Positions 63,369 to 64,000 of a stretch of 64,000 nt of DNA are shown piece by piece. This DNA is from Flavobacterium sp. W4I14 (GTDB lineage: Bacteria > Bacteroidota > Bacteroidia > Sphingobacteriales > Sphingobacteriaceae), in contig JAUSZU010000001.1 of the NCBI GenBank assembly GCA_030817875.1, forward strand, positions 3,038,001-3,102,000, given 5' to 3'. Position numbers and translations under genes: made by a program. How positions within the stretch are numbered: position 1 is the stretch's first letter; every line of letters begins with the position of its first letter. The notes beneath the pieces are model-generated. The model saw only the letters and a list, made by a program, of their open reading frames with translations. It was not told where the DNA came from and did not search any database.

Positions 63369-64000
63369 CTATTTTCCATTGGCTTGTGCCTCAAAATAGG
63401 CTGCTGATGGTACTGGTTCTGAAATTAATTCATCCAGAACTTTATTGAATTTTTTCTCGTAATCATCGTAATATTTACCGGTAACGGTTCCCGTGTAACC
63501 CGTATATATTTCGCGTACTTCTCCTTTTCTATCGATGATGATCGTAGTTGGGTAAGCGATAAATTTGTTTAATGCCGGAAGCTTATCGGCAACCAATCTT
63601 TTATCGGCCAATCCGCCAAATAGGATATCGTATTTAATGTTGTACTTGTCGCGAAGCTTGCCAAGTGTATATTTTCCATACTCTAAATCATCTTTTTGCT
63701 CAAAACCGATAGCGATGGCTTCTACCCCTCTTTTCGCATTTTTATTGAACCAGGGAGAAAGGAATACGGTCTGATCGGTACAGTTTGGGCACCAGGTACC
63801 CACTAACTCCACAATCACAACTTTGCCTTTATATTTGTCATCCGTTAAAGAAACAGGCTTTCCGTTCAGATCAGGGAAAGTAAAAGCAAGTTTTTTAACA
63901 CCTTCCTTTAAGTGTGTTAATTTATAAGGATCAGGCAATTCTGCCTGATTGTCTTTTACCCCGGTAAACTTTAAGTTATCGTAAATACCCTGGCTAATTT
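63369..64000 (-). CDS. TlpA/thioredoxin-like disulfide reductase, C-terminal part (5' end outside window)
   Basis: The frame is open to the right edge. An in-frame TTG at 63938 is not a start, because the codons upstream (reading GIYDNLKFTGVKDNQAELP) continue the protein. FTFPDLNGKPVSLTDDKYKGK and VELVGTWCPNC give the thioredoxin fold with a CPNC active site, as in TlpA/ResA-type enzymes that reduce disulfides, for instance for cytochrome c maturation. Only about 210 residues are visible; N-terminal extensions are usual in this group. It heads the TlpA-YceI operon, with a di-haem peroxidase gene nearby. Confidence 0.85.
   Translation of the reverse strand, partial: ISQGIYDNLKFTGVKDNQAELPDPYKLTHLKEGVKKLAFTFPDLNGKPVSLTDDKYKGKVVIVELVGTWCPNCTDQTVFLSPWFNKNAKRGVEAIAIGFEQKDDLEYGKYTLGKLRDKYNIKYDILFGGLADKRLVADKLPALNKFIAYPTTIIIDRKGEVREIYTGYTGTVTGKYYDDYEKKFNKVLDELISEPVPSAAYFEAQANGK

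Overview
The window looks like a chromosomal segment of a Bacteroidota bacterium of the Sphingobacteriaceae type, most likely Pedobacter or a close relative. The evidence is low GC content, paired SusC/SusD genes, many lipoproteins with Cys-Lys-Lys after the lipobox, TAnnTTTG-type promoters, and intergenic space packed with short palindromic repeats. The genus is inferred from gene content; no rRNA is present. I saw no tRNA, CRISPR array, insertion sequence or prophage.

Layout. (1) 1-6432, + strand: a citrate-hydroxamate siderophore operon. It holds a PLP decarboxylase (5' end outside the window), a NIS synthetase fused to an N-acyltransferase, an FAD N-monooxygenase and a second NIS synthetase. 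Apart from the fusion, the gene order matches rhizobactin 1021 rhbB-C-D-E-F. (2) 6694-7833: a secreted M23 peptidase and a small lipoprotein. (3) 7956-33263, - strand: a large glycoprotein or glycan utilisation locus in two blocks. The upstream block (33263 to 14251) has two parallel SusC-SusD-FAS1-accessory lipoprotein modules followed by phosphodiesterase-fold/LamG lipoprotein, M60 peptidase, phosphodiesterase-fold/LamG lipoprotein, and ends at a terminator. The downstream block has a GH2 beta-galactosidase, a frameshifted GH27 alpha-galactosidase and a second M60 peptidase. A shared CGCAAACGTTTG palindrome lies before both blocks and implies one LacI-type regulator encoded elsewhere. (4) 34432-42896: housekeeping and regulatory genes, including an FAD/NAD(P)-binding protein, DUF1543, serC-DUF1015 followed by an unlisted 48-residue membrane protein, an Lrp/AsnC regulator, a Qnr-like pentapeptide protein and a TetR regulator with a very compact promoter-operator. 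(5) 42965-50910: a MoxR/DUF58/BatA/DUF4175 cluster with a divergent DUF4159 gene. (6) 51482-56232: a TldD-TldE-TldD triad whose two TldD proteins carry Tat-like leaders and TTG starts. (7) 56248-64000, - strand: DUF5519, SRPBCC, DUF4397 lipoprotein, TonB receptor, di-haem peroxidase, YceI and a TlpA-like protein that runs off the window.

How the genes work together. The large locus would trim galactose caps (GH2, GH27), cut the exposed glycoprotein (M60) and import the products through two SusCD transporters, with FAS1 and LamG lipoproteins as surface adhesins. Two genes there, GH27 and the second FAS1, are each broken by one extra A in a poly-A run. This may be real decay or sequencing error. 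The intergenic gaps carry at least five families of REP-like palindromes, several present in more than one copy in the window.
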